Shown here one piece after another: positions 44,636 to 53,348 of a stretch of 64,000 nucleotides of DNA. Under the pieces are notes generated by a model, which saw only the letters and a list, made by a program, of their open reading frames with translations, searched no databases and was not told where the DNA came from. The stretch's first letter is position 1. Every line of letters starts with the position of its first letter. The stretch is from Bog-756 sp963725275 (GTDB lineage Bacteria > Actinomycetota > Acidimicrobiia > Acidimicrobiales > RAAP-2): NCBI GenBank assembly GCA_963725275.1, contig CAVRXS010000007.1, positions 434,001 to 498,000 of the forward strand, written 5' to 3'. Both the position numbers and the translations under genes were made by a program.

Positions 44636-45433
44636 CTATGTTGCCGTGCTCTCGCTGACCAGGGAGCCGAAGTCGGGTGCATGCACCGCCACCGGGCAGC
44701 CGTCGACCGGGGTGCCGGCGACATAGACCCCGGTCTCAACCAGAGCGAAGGGGATGCCCAGGCGGTCGGCCAGGCGGCCATCGGTGCGCGGCTGATCGCC
44801 GACCAGGACCACCCCGGGGTCCCCTGACGCGAACCCGAACCGGGACTCCAGGAAGTCCACCATCGCCTGGTGCGGTTTGCCCGCGATCTCGGGGGTGACT
44901 CCCGAGGCCGTGGCCACCGCGGCCAGCAGTGCCCCTGCGCCGGGGACCAACCCTTTGGGTGTCGGGTGGGTCGGATCCTCGTTGCTGCCGATCAACCGGC
45001 CCGAGACGTGTGCCGCATCGGCGATCGCAGTCAGCGATTCGAAGTCGAAGGCATGGCTCCACCCGACCACCGCGGCATCGCACCGACCATCGGCGGTCAC
45101 ACCGACCCCGTGGGCCTCGAGCGCCTCACCCACGCCGGCCTCGGCCAGGATCCGCACGGTCTGTCCCGGGGAGAGCAACGAGGCAGCGACCGCGGCCGAG
45201 GTCACGAGGTCGTCCCCTGTCGCCTCGATGCCGATGCGGGAGAGACGCGCCAGCAGCTCTGCCGTGGTCGGCGCCGAGTTGTTGGTGGCGAATACCACCC
45301 GTGCGCCGCGCCTCCGGAGGGAGTCCACCGCCCCGGACGGGTCGCCGATCGGCTCACCGGACAGCCAGATCACGCCGTCGAGATCCACCACCCAGAGCGA
45401 GGCGGTCGCGAAGGCCGCGCTCGGATCGGTCAT
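44636..45433 (-). CDS. HAD-superfamily phosphatase, NagD / p-nitrophenylphosphatase type
   Basis: 265 aa. Class II (capped) HAD hydrolase: the nucleophile motif is VVDLDGVIWLSGEPI, motif II is FATNNSAPT, the lysine block is AGKPHQAMVDFLESRFG and motif IV is VLVGDQPRTDG. It probably dephosphorylates small phosphate esters such as sugar phosphates or nucleotides; the physiological substrate is unknown. The order HAD-tlyA-nadK-recN is conserved in mycobacteria, which supports a genuine core gene. It overlaps the desaturase by four bases. Confidence 0.88.
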   Translation of the reverse strand: MTDPSAAFATASLWVVDLDGVIWLSGEPIGDPSGAVDSLRRRGARVVFATNNSAPTTAELLARLSRIGIEATGDDLVTSAAVAASLLSPGQTVRILAEAGVGEALEAHGVGVTADGRCDAAVVGWSHAFDFESLTAIADAAHVSGRLIGSNEDPTHPTPKGLVPGAGALLAAVATASGVTPEIAGKPHQAMVDFLESRFGFASGDPGVVLVGDQPRTDGRLADRLGIPFALVETGVYVAGTPVDGCPVAVHAPDFGSLVSESTAT

Positions 45434-46605
45434 CCGTTCGGAGGAGACTCCGCCTTGGTCCCTTTGCGTGCGCGCCGGGTCACAGCGGCCAGGCGGTCAG
45501 CGGAGGCCAGCGCTTGCGAGATCAGCCCCGAGAGGGTCGAGAGTGGCTCCTCGTCCGATGCCGCCGTGGCCGCGGGCTCCGGCTCCGGCGACACAGCCGG
45601 CTCCGCAGCCGGGTGCAATGCTGTGCCCTCGGGCGACGGTGGGGTCGGGCGGGCGCTCAGGTCCGCAATGCGCTCGCCGGTGATGCGGGCGGCCCGTTCC
45701 CAATAGGAGCGGAACATGCCGATGTCGAACGCCCCGTCGCGGACCCGGGCCTGGTGCAGCAGGCGGGAGGGTGGCTTCTTCAGGTCCCCGACCACCCGGA
45801 GCGTGGCAAGACCGCGCAGCACGTACCAGGTCGGGTCGAATTCCCACCAGGTGAAGCCCTGTCGCACCGAGGAGGGCAGGTAGTGGTGGTTGTTGTGCCA
45901 TCCCTCACCCCCGGTGACCAGGGCGACGAACAGGGAGTTGCGGCTGGTGTCCGGGGTCGCGTACCGCCGGCGACCGATGATGTGCGCAAGGGAGTTGACC
46001 AGGAAGGTGGCGTGCCAGAGCAGCACCGTCGAGAGGAAGAAGCCGATGAACAGGCCGCCCCAACCACCGATTGCGAAGCAGGCGATCCCGAGCGCCCATG
46101 GACCGACCCAGTTGAAGCGTTCGAGCAGCCGGAGCTCGGGGTAGGCGGCGAAATCCTTGATGCCGTCGAGGTCGGTGTCCTTGTACTTGGTGGAGAGGAT
46201 CCATCCGACGTGACTCCACCAGAAGCCGTCGCGGGGCGAGTGGACGTCGTCGTCGAGGTCCGTGAACCGGTGGTGGGCACGATGGTGGCTGGCCCACCAG
46301 AGTGGTCCCTTCTGGACCGCTGTGGTCCCGCCGAACGCCATCACGAACTGCGCCACCCGCCCCATCTTGTAGGTGCGGTGCGAGAAGTAGCGGTGGTACC
46401 CGGCCGTGATGCAGAACATCCGGGTCACATAGAGGACGCCGCAGAGGACCCAGTCCCTCCAGGTCACCTGCACGAAGAAGGCACCGAGTGGCAGGAGGTG
46501 CACGAGGAAGAACGGGATGGCCGCGATCCAGTCGGTCCGCGGCGGATCGGCATCGGCCGATTCGGGCCCCTGGCTGCCTGCCTGCTCGATGGTGGATGCG
46601 GTCAT
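45430..46605 (-). CDS. Acyl-CoA delta-9 desaturase-like membrane protein
   Basis: 391 aa from ATG 46605. Integral-membrane di-iron desaturase with the three His boxes HRYFSH, HRAHH and HNNHH, and the WWASHHRAHHRFTDLDDDVHSP and GEGWHNNHHYLP contexts. It inserts a double bond into saturated acyl-CoA chains. The C-terminal 80 residues are a Pro/Ala/Glu-rich tail with no membrane segments. AGGAGG lies 12 bases from the ATG, which is far, so the start is not certain. It is coupled to the HAD gene. Confidence 0.9.
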   Translation of the reverse strand: MTASTIEQAGSQGPESADADPPRTDWIAAIPFFLVHLLPLGAFFVQVTWRDWVLCGVLYVTRMFCITAGYHRYFSHRTYKMGRVAQFVMAFGGTTAVQKGPLWWASHHRAHHRFTDLDDDVHSPRDGFWWSHVGWILSTKYKDTDLDGIKDFAAYPELRLLERFNWVGPWALGIACFAIGGWGGLFIGFFLSTVLLWHATFLVNSLAHIIGRRRYATPDTSRNSLFVALVTGGEGWHNNHHYLPSSVRQGFTWWEFDPTWYVLRGLATLRVVGDLKKPPSRLLHQARVRDGAFDIGMFRSYWERAARITGERIADLSARPTPPSPEGTALHPAAEPAVSPEPEPAATAASDEEPLSTLSGLISQALASADRLAAVTRRARKGTKAESPPNG

Positions 46606-46690
46606 GGGAACGGGCCGCCTCCTACCGACGACAACAAGAAAAAGCCTACCCGACGATCTGCCCCGGGCGCAGCGATGACCGGCTGCGCGA

Positions 46691-47821
46691 TCAGCTCGGG
46701 ACGTAGAGATCACCGTTCGGGCCCTCGGTGATCTTGATGGAGGTGAGTCCGTTCGCAGCGGGCCCCTGCAGGACCGCACCGGTGCGAGGGTTGAACTCGG
46801 ACCCGTGGCAGGGACAGGCGATGATCCTGGCCGAGGGCTGGTAGGCGACCGTGCACCCGGCATGCGGGCAGATGGCGTCGAAGGCGAGGAACTGGCCCGA
46901 CGTCTGTTGGATCACGATGGCCGGGTCGCCACTCGCGGGATCGGTGAAGCTGGCCGACCCTCCGACCGGCACGACCGACGCCGAGCCGAGGTTGGTGCCC
47001 TTGGGTTCCGGCGCCGACGAGGACGTGGAGCCTTGCCCGGTAGTTGTGGAGGTGCCGGTCGGGGCCGAGGTGGACGTCGAACCTCCCCCGCCCCCGGCGA
47101 GGGTGGGTGCCCCGTTGCCTGAGGCCGAGGTCGGCGCGAGCGCCCGGCCGATGCCCGCGGCGATCCCCGCGATGAGCAGCGCCGCCCCGGCGACGAACCC
47201 GGCCACCGCCCCGGTCGAGACGACCTCGCGGCGGGAAACGGCTCCTGCGCCACCTCGCGGTCCGGGCTGCTTTGAACCGGTCTGCGGAGCGCGGCGTCCG
47301 GCTAGCCAGGTGTCGATAGCCGGGGCACCGGCCGCGCCCGCCAGCAGCAGCGGGGTCCAGGCGAACAGGAAGACGATGTCCGCGCCGGTGTAGTAGGGCC
47401 GGCTGTGGAACGACACGGCCAGGAACAGACCGATCGAGAGCGCCACTCCCCCGGCGGCGGCTACCCGGGTCAGCAGGCCGAGCAGCGCGCCCATGCCGAC
47501 GGCCACCTCGGACACTGCGATGAGCAACCCGATCGCTGGGGAGACCGAGACCAGGTGGCTCAACAGTCCATGGATGGGGCTCGTGCGCGCGGCACCCGCC
47601 AGCTGGGCGTGGATCGAGATCGGGCTCGCGTTGCGGAAAAAGTCGGGGTTGGCGAGCTTCTGGAGTCCTGCGAACAGGAAGGTGACACCAAGGAAGAGAC
47701 GCAGGGGCAGCAGGTACCAGCCCACGGCGATCGTCCCGTCGGCCCCATGCACCCGCCAGAGGCCGGACGTCCCTTCCATGCCCGGGAACGCTACAAGCTG
47801 CCACTGCATGATCCGCCTCAC
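46691..47821 (-). CDS. DoxX-like membrane domain fused to a Rieske iron-sulfur domain
   Basis: 376 aa (GTG 47821; ATG 47809 is an alternative). Residues 35-165 form a four-helix DoxX/DoxD-type domain (PLRLFLGVTFLFAGLQKL, then AIGLLIAVSEVAVGMGALLG). At 196-199 a twin-arginine motif, SRREV, precedes a helix (AVAGFVAGAALLIAGIAAGIG), like the Tat anchor of Rieske proteins. A Ser/Thr/Gly linker (240-280) leads to a Rieske domain with C318-P-H320 and C336-x-x-H339 as cluster ligands and C323/C338 as the disulfide. It may be an electron-transfer membrane protein, perhaps of a quinone pathway. Partners are not visible. Confidence 0.85.
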   Translation of the reverse strand: MRRIMQWQLVAFPGMEGTSGLWRVHGADGTIAVGWYLLPLRLFLGVTFLFAGLQKLANPDFFRNASPISIHAQLAGAARTSPIHGLLSHLVSVSPAIGLLIAVSEVAVGMGALLGLLTRVAAAGGVALSIGLFLAVSFHSRPYYTGADIVFLFAWTPLLLAGAAGAPAIDTWLAGRRAPQTGSKQPGPRGGAGAVSRREVVSTGAVAGFVAGAALLIAGIAAGIGRALAPTSASGNGAPTLAGGGGGSTSTSAPTGTSTTTGQGSTSSSAPEPKGTNLGSASVVPVGGSASFTDPASGDPAIVIQQTSGQFLAFDAICPHAGCTVAYQPSARIIACPCHGSEFNPRTGAVLQGPAANGLTSIKITEGPNGDLYVPS

Positions 47822-47844
47822 CCCGGGGCGTCTACGATTGCGGT

Positions 47845-48294
47845 GTGGATCATGCCGCGGCCACAGTCACCGACACCGTCGGGACCCGGGAACCGGTCGG
47901 AACCAGGAAGCGCGCCGGTGGATCAACGCGCGCGCCGTCACGGGCGGACCAGACCATGCGGCGGGTGCTGCGGGTCCCCGAACAGCAGGCCCCGATCCCC
48001 GAGTCGGAGACCCACCGCATCTTCGGGCTCTCGATCCTCCTCTCGGCCACCCGTTGCCTGCTCGGCTACATCGTGCTGCCGATCGTGCTCCCCGCGGTCG
48101 GCATCGCCCGTGGACTCGGGCCCGCCGTCTCGATTCCCATCGGGCTGCTCGCGCTCACCTTCGACTACCTCGGGATGCGGCGGTTCTGGCTCGCCGACCA
48201 CCACCGCCGCTGGGCCTTCTCTGCGATCTACGCGGCGGTCGGGACGATGGTGCTCGGGCTCCTCATCGTCGACATCGCCCACGTCGTGGGCTGA
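47845..48294 (+). CDS. Conserved hypothetical membrane protein
   Basis: 149 aa; GTG 47845 or the later ATG 47956 (MRRVLRVPEQ) could be the start. After a basic, hydrophilic N-terminus come three membrane helices (ILLSATRCLLGYIVLPIVLPAVG, PAVSIPIGLLALTFDYLG and FSAIYAAVGTMVLGLLIVDIAH). RRFWLADHHRRW sits between helices two and three and may be a conserved cytoplasmic loop. I know no function. It is divergent from the DoxX-Rieske gene with only 23 bp between, so its promoter may lie inside that gene's 5' end. Confidence 0.65.
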   Translation: MDHAAATVTDTVGTREPVGTRKRAGGSTRAPSRADQTMRRVLRVPEQQAPIPESETHRIFGLSILLSATRCLLGYIVLPIVLPAVGIARGLGPAVSIPIGLLALTFDYLGMRRFWLADHHRRWAFSAIYAAVGTMVLGLLIVDIAHVVG

Positions 48295-48332
48295 GCACGC
48301 AGGATGCGACGCGAACACGACCGGGCCCGTCC

Positions 48333-48809
48333 GTGCTGACCGTCGGCCTCAACCACGTGGCCACCCTCACCAACGACTCCGCCCGGCTCCACCGGTTCTA
48401 CGAGGAGGTCTTCGAGGCCGAAGTCGTCCGGGACGGACCCGAGATCGAGGAGACCAGCGGTGTCAGGCTCTCGATCGTCAAGATCGGCCCCTGGTCCGAG
48501 CTCAACGTGTTCGAGATCGAGTGGAACACCGAGGCCGACCGGCAGGTCCCGATGTTCGGTCGGGGTCGGCTCGACCACTTCGCCCTACAGGCGGCATCCC
48601 TCGAGGCGTTCGAGACCATCCGGGACCGGCTCATCGCCCGCGGCGCGGCAGACGCGTTCGTGACCGATTTCGGTCCCATCCTCAGCATCTTCTTCCGCGA
48701 TCCGGACGGGCTCGAAGGCGAGGTCTGCGTGACCAACCCCGACGCCCGGCCGGGGATCACCCATCCGCCGGGGACGCCCGCCACCCGGTACGTGGCCACC
48801 ACCGACTGA
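48333..48809 (+). CDS. VOC (glyoxalase/dioxygenase fold) family protein
   Basis: 158 aa from GTG 48333; the frame is open far upstream but without coding character. Two vicinal-oxygen-chelate modules: LNHVATLTNDSARLHRFYEEVFEAEVV at the start supplies a His ligand, and LDHFALQAASLEAFETIRDRL and ILSIFFRDPDGLEGEVCV supply the second His and Glu. Such proteins act as isomerases, epimerases, dioxygenases or resistance proteins. The neighbours (sulfotransferase, SDRs, hydratases) suggest a role in lipid or xenobiotic metabolism, but the substrate is unknown. Confidence 0.8.
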   Translation: MLTVGLNHVATLTNDSARLHRFYEEVFEAEVVRDGPEIEETSGVRLSIVKIGPWSELNVFEIEWNTEADRQVPMFGRGRLDHFALQAASLEAFETIRDRLIARGAADAFVTDFGPILSIFFRDPDGLEGEVCVTNPDARPGITHPPGTPATRYVATTD

Positions 48810-48901
48810 GGCCCACCCGGGTCTCCCCATTCCGGCCCGACCGGGATGCGTATCCTTCCGAGCACGGACCCGGGGAACGCCCTCGGGCCGAGGGAGGGAC
48901 G

Positions 48902-50080
48902 ATGGGCGACGACCTGTTCGGGACGGAGTTCCTCGTGGATGCTGCCCGCACCGCGACCGGGCTCGACGACCTCGGCGAACCCTCCTGGGAAGAGGGGCTG
49001 GGACGGCTCCTCGACGATCTCGCCGGGCCCGCCCGTCTCAACGACCTCGGTCGCACGATCGTCGAGTCCGAGATGGTCGGGTACCTGTCGACCCGGATGG
49101 CGATCCTCGACTGGCGACGAGCCCACCCAGAAGTGGCCGCGGGGCGGGTCGACCGCCCGATCGTGATCGTGGGCCAGCCACGGACCGGCACCACCATCCT
49201 CTACGACCTGCTCGCCCAGGACCCCTCCAACCGGGCACCCTTGACCTGGGAGGTGGACCGGCCCTGTCCCCCGCCCGAGACCGCCACCTACGAGGACGAC
49301 CCGCGGATTGCCGAGGCGGATGCGAGCGCTGCGCTGCCCGACCTGATCATCCCCGGCTTCACCCAATTCCACCCGCTCGGGGCGCGCCTCGCCCAGGAGT
49401 GCGTGCGCATCACCGGTAGCGACTTCCGGTCGATGATCTTCCCGACCCAGTACGACGTACCCGAGTACAACCGGTGGCTCCTCCGCGAAGCCGACATGGC
49501 TCCCGCCTACCGCTGGCACCGCATCTACCTGCAGCACCTCCAGAGCCGGCACCACGGCGATCGGTGGCTCCTCAAGTCACCCGCCCACCTCTGGTGCCTC
49601 GGGGCACTCATGGCCGAGTACCCCGACGCGGTGATCGTGCAGACCCACCGCGATCCGGTTCGGGTCATCTCCTCGATCAGTGCCCTGGTCGCGCTGCTGC
49701 GGAGCATGGCCAGCGACCACAGCTCGGTTGCCCGCGCCGCCGAGCAGTACTCCGAGGACATCCTCCTCGGCCTCGAACGGTCGATCGAGGCCCGACGGGA
49801 CGGCACCCTGCCGCCCGGGCAGGTGGTCGACGTGCAGTTCCACGAGTTCATGAAGGATCCCTTCGCGACCATCGCGGCGGTCTACGCAGCGGTCGGCCTC
49901 GACTACACCGCTGAGGCCGAGTCGCGGATGCGTGCCTTCCTCGACACCCATCCGGGCGACGGCGGAGGTGGTGGGAGCCGCTACACCTTCGCCGAGACCG
50001 GCCTCGACCTCGCGAGCCTCCGCGAGCGCAGCCGCGCCTACCAGGAGTACTTCGACGTCCCGAGTGAGGACATCGTCTGA
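48902..50080 (+). CDS. Sulfotransferase family protein (PAPS-binding)
   Basis: 392 aa from ATG 48902, with GAGGGAGG just upstream. The 5'-phosphosulfate loop is IVIVGQPRTGTTILYDLLAQDP near residue 85. VQTHRDPVRVISSISALVALL near residue 248 is the 3'-phosphate-binding block. RWLLKSPAHLWCLGAL and VVDVQFHEFMKDPFATI also fit the mycobacterial-type sulfotransferases (Sulfotransfer_3). The enzyme may transfer a sulfo group from PAPS to a lipid or steroid. It is convergent with an SDR gene 18 bp away. Confidence 0.85.
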   Translation: MGDDLFGTEFLVDAARTATGLDDLGEPSWEEGLGRLLDDLAGPARLNDLGRTIVESEMVGYLSTRMAILDWRRAHPEVAAGRVDRPIVIVGQPRTGTTILYDLLAQDPSNRAPLTWEVDRPCPPPETATYEDDPRIAEADASAALPDLIIPGFTQFHPLGARLAQECVRITGSDFRSMIFPTQYDVPEYNRWLLREADMAPAYRWHRIYLQHLQSRHHGDRWLLKSPAHLWCLGALMAEYPDAVIVQTHRDPVRVISSISALVALLRSMASDHSSVARAAEQYSEDILLGLERSIEARRDGTLPPGQVVDVQFHEFMKDPFATIAAVYAAVGLDYTAEAESRMRAFLDTHPGDGGGGGSRYTFAETGLDLASLRERSRAYQEYFDVPSEDIV

Positions 50081-50098
50081 CCGCGGCAGAGGTGGCCC

Positions 50099-50983
50099 TC
50101 AGGTGGTACCGGCTCGGGGCTGGGTGACCTTGTCACCGGGCGCCGGGCGCCAGTCGGGATGGAGGCCCTCGACGAGGGCCAGCTTCTGGGCGCGCACCGT
50201 CTGCCCGTTGTCGAGTGCGTCGGGGTGGTCGACCATCCAGGCGATCGCCGCGGCCGGCACCGAGGGTGGTGCCCCCGAATAGCGTCCGAGCAACCCGAGC
50301 GCCGCCGCATTCGACTGCTGACGCTCGGTCTCCACGTACCCCGGATCGACGTTGTACGCGCGGATCCCGCGGTTGCCGAGCTCGATGGCGAGGAGCGGTG
50401 CGAACCGGTGGAACGCAGCCTTCGAGGCGGCGTAGGCCAGACCCCAGCCCCCTTCGCCGACCGGGCCCGGCGGGTCCTGGGTGGCGACGTGCGAGCTCAC
50501 GTCGACAATGGTGCCGCCGCCGCGCGCGAGCATTCCCGGGAGCACCGTCTTGATGGCGACGAACTGGGCCACCGCGTTGGCGGACAGTTTGGACTCGAGC
50601 TGTGCGACCGAGAGATCGACGACGGGGACCATGCTGCCCGGAGCGGTGTCCACGGCGTTGTTGACGAGGAGGTCGATCCCGTCCCACTCGGAGAGCGCCC
50701 GCTCGAGGGCCGCCTCCAACCCGACCCGGTCGTGGAGGTCGGCCACCAGTTCGAGGGAGCGCCGGCCTTGGGCACGGACCCCCTCGCCGGTCTCCTCGAG
50801 GCTGCCGGGCAGGGGCCTGCCATGCCCGGTGTCCGAGTCGTCACGCCCTTCCCCACGGCGTGCGGTCCGCCCGGTCAACGCCACGTCCCAGCCGGCCGTG
50901 GCCAGTGCGAGGGCGGTCGCCCGGCCGATGCCTCTTGTGGCGCCGGTGACCAGGGCTCGTCTCGGCGGTGGGGCGGTCGGCAT
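50099..50983 (-). CDS. Short-chain dehydrogenase/reductase
   Basis: 294 aa from ATG 50983. Classical SDR: nucleotide-binding TGATRGIGRATALALA near residue 14, LLVNNAVDTAPGS (NNA motif), catalytic Ser in IVDVSSHVATQ, and YAASKAAFHRF (YxxxK). A 35-residue insertion follows the second strand (RGEGRDDSDTGHGRPLPGSLEETGEG), longer than usual. Likely NAD(P)-dependent oxidation or reduction of an alcohol or ketone. It is intact, in contrast to the broken SDR on the other strand next to it. The frame is open upstream, but that part is non-coding. Confidence 0.88.
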   Translation of the reverse strand: MPTAPPPRRALVTGATRGIGRATALALATAGWDVALTGRTARRGEGRDDSDTGHGRPLPGSLEETGEGVRAQGRRSLELVADLHDRVGLEAALERALSEWDGIDLLVNNAVDTAPGSMVPVVDLSVAQLESKLSANAVAQFVAIKTVLPGMLARGGGTIVDVSSHVATQDPPGPVGEGGWGLAYAASKAAFHRFAPLLAIELGNRGIRAYNVDPGYVETERQQSNAAALGLLGRYSGAPPSVPAAAIAWMVDHPDALDNGQTVRAQKLALVEGLHPDWRPAPGDKVTQPRAGTT

Positions 50984-51140
50984 CCGCACCGTGTCTACCA
51001 GATCCCCCGTCGGCCGGATCATCCCGGTGCGCGATCCGCTCCCCCGTCCGCGGTCCGAGCGCAGCGGCCGGGAAGTCGCAGGTGTGCGAGCATGAGCAGG
51101 CTGCCCGGGGCCGAACCGTCCGGGGACCACTGGGGGAACC

Positions 51141-52027
51141 GTGGACGATCTGGCCGGCAAGGTTGCGGTGGTGACCGGCGGGGCCGCCGGCATCGGCCGG
51201 GGCATCGTCGGGGCCCTGCTCGACGACGGCGCCCGCGTCGTGATCGCCGACATCGAGGCGCCGGTGCTCGAGCGGGCCGTGGCCGAGCTCGGCCCTCGTG
51301 GCGACGTCCACGGGGTGGTCACCGACGTGTCCGATCCTGCGTCGATCGGGTCGCTCGCCGACACCGTGTACGGCGAGTTCGGTGCGTGCCACCTCCTGTG
51401 GAACAACGCCGGGGTGACCTCGGGCGGCGGGGGGAACCCCTGGGAGCAGGAGCCGAACGACTGGCGCTGGTGCTTCGGGGTCAACGTCTTCGGCATGGCC
51501 AACGGCGTGCTCGACGTTCGTGCCCCGGATGATCGCCGCGTGGCGAGGAGGGGACGGTCGTCGCCACGTCGTCGGGCGACGGCGGGCATCGCACCGGTCC
51601 CCTACGCCTCCGTCTACGCCTCGTCGAAGGCGGCGGTCAGCTGCTTCACCGAAGCCCTCGCCCACCAGTTCGCGGCGCAGGGGACCAACTTGCAGGCGGC
51701 GGTCTTCTATCCCTCGGGCGGTCTCCTCGAGACCGGTCTGTGGGAGGCGCAGCGCAACCGGCCCGCCGAGCTCGCCCGGGTACGACCCCGTCCGCCGGCA
51801 CCCGGGCACGACGTTCGCCGAGTTCAAGGCAGCCCTGGCCGCCGCCGGGCGCCCGACCGACACCGTCGACCTCGACGAGCTCGGACGCTTCGCCGTCCAG
51901 GGCGTGAAGGAGGGACGGTTCGTGATCGGCCACGATCTCGACCGCGCCGGCACGCTGCTCCACGCCCGGGCCGACGCCATCGCGCAGGGGCGCGCTGCCG
52001 CCGTCCGCGCTCGACCTGCTGGCGTGA
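51141..52027 (+). pseudogene. Second short-chain dehydrogenase/reductase, frameshifted
   Basis: Start GTG 51141. KVAVVTGGAAGIGRGIVGALL is the nucleotide motif, LLWNNAGVTSGG the NNAG motif, and YASVYASSKAAVSCFTEALAHQF the active-site YxxxK with family context. The frame is lost after GMANGVLDV near 51515, regained at about 51585, lost again near 51780 (the protein continues as PVRRHPGTTFAEFKAALAAAG), and lost once more near 51990. The natural end then reads LPPSALDLLA and stops at 52027. Around four single-base changes would restore a 290-aa SDR. It is probably the first gene of a two-gene unit with the amidohydrolase that follows. Confidence 0.75.
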
Positions 52028-52076
52028 TCGGTACCGTGGGAAGGGTGGGACCAGGCCGGATGAGCAGGGGGACCCG

Positions 52077-53329
52077 ATGAGCACCGAGCTCGCGCCCGAC
52101 CGCAGGTACACGGTGATCTCCGCCGACGCCCACGCGGGGGCGGACCTCGTCGACTACCGGCCCTACCTGGCGTCGCCGCTGGCACGACGAGTTCGACGCC
52201 TGGGCCGCCACCTACGTCAACCCGTTCGCCGACCTGCTGGCGCCCACCGCCTACCGCAGCTGGGACTCGGACCGGCGCCTGGCCGAGAACGACGCCGACG
52301 GGATCACCGCCGAGGTGCTGTTCCCGAACACCGTCCCTCCCTTCTTCGAGGAGGGCAGCCTCGTCGCCCTTCCACCCAGCGAGGCCGACTACGAGCGCCG
52401 CTGGGCCGGCCTCCAGGCGCACAACCGCTGGCTGGCCGACTTCTGCGCGCGGCTCCGGGCCGTCGGGCCGGCGTGGCCCAGATCTTCGCCAACCGGATCG
52501 AGGACGCACTGGCCGAGGTGCGGTGGGCGGCCGCAACGTTCGCCGTCCGTTCGGCGGCATCCTGCTGCCCTCGCTCGCCCCCGGGATCGGGACTTCCCCG
52601 GGCTCTGGGAGCCGGTCTACGAACCGCTGTGGGAGCTCTGCGAGGAGCTCGGCGTGGTCGATCAACATCCACGGCGGCGGCGGGCATACCCGACTACGGC
52701 GAGGCCGAGGTGGCCCGGGCCATCATGCTGGTCGAGCTGCCCTGGTTCTCGCACCGGTCGGTGTGGCACCTGATCTTCGGCGGGGTGCTCGAGCGGCACC
52801 CGGACCTGCAAGGTCGTGCTCACCGAGCAGGGTCTGGCCTGGTTGCCCGCGCGGGCTCGAGACCCTCGACTGGTTCTACGGCCGGATGACCCTCGGCGGA
52901 CGCGGCCGAGGCCAACTTCTTCGGGGCCGCGGCCAAGGGCATGTCGATGACCCCGTCGGAGTACTTCGCCCGCAACGTCTGGGTCGGTGCGAGCTTCCTG
53001 CGGGCCAGCGAGTCCGCCGTCCGCCACGAGGTCGGGATCGACCGGATCATGTGGGGTGCGGACTATCCCCACTCCGAGGGCTCCTACCCCTACAGCACCG
53101 AGGCCCTGCGGGCCGCCTTCGGGACCTGCGACCCGGCCGAGACCGCAGCGATGCTCGAGGCACAACGCGGCCCGGGTCTACGGCTTCGACCTCGAGGCCC
53201 TGCGCTCGGTCGGCGACCGGATCGGCCCGACCGTGGCCGAGGTGGCAACCCCCCTGACCGGTCGAGGAGTACCCGACCGACTCGACCTGCAACGCCTTCG
53301 ACCGCCACCAGGTGCTGCGCTCCTGGTGA
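52077..53329 (+). pseudogene. Amidohydrolase-2 family protein, heavily frameshifted
   Basis: ATG 52077. Pieces in all three frames line up as one metal-dependent hydrolase: YTVISADAHAGADLVDYRPYL, DEFDAWAATYVNPFADLLAP, ITAEVLFPNTVPPFF, RPFGGILLPSLAPG, IFGGVLERHPDL, LETLDWFYGRM and IMWGADYPHSEGSYPYS. The natural end is near 53329. The SADxH start, HPDL and WGxDYPHxEG are hallmarks of the ACMSD/LigW-type TIM-barrel family (decarboxylases and hydrolases). Eight or so single-base changes in 1.25 kb are needed. A paralogue on the opposite strand converges with it. Confidence 0.75.
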
Positions 53330-53348
53330 ACCTCGCTGAGCCGACGGT

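Noticed and set aside
44929..46731. 600-codon plus-strand open frame
   Set aside because: It is antisense to the HAD and desaturase genes, both of which have full family motifs.
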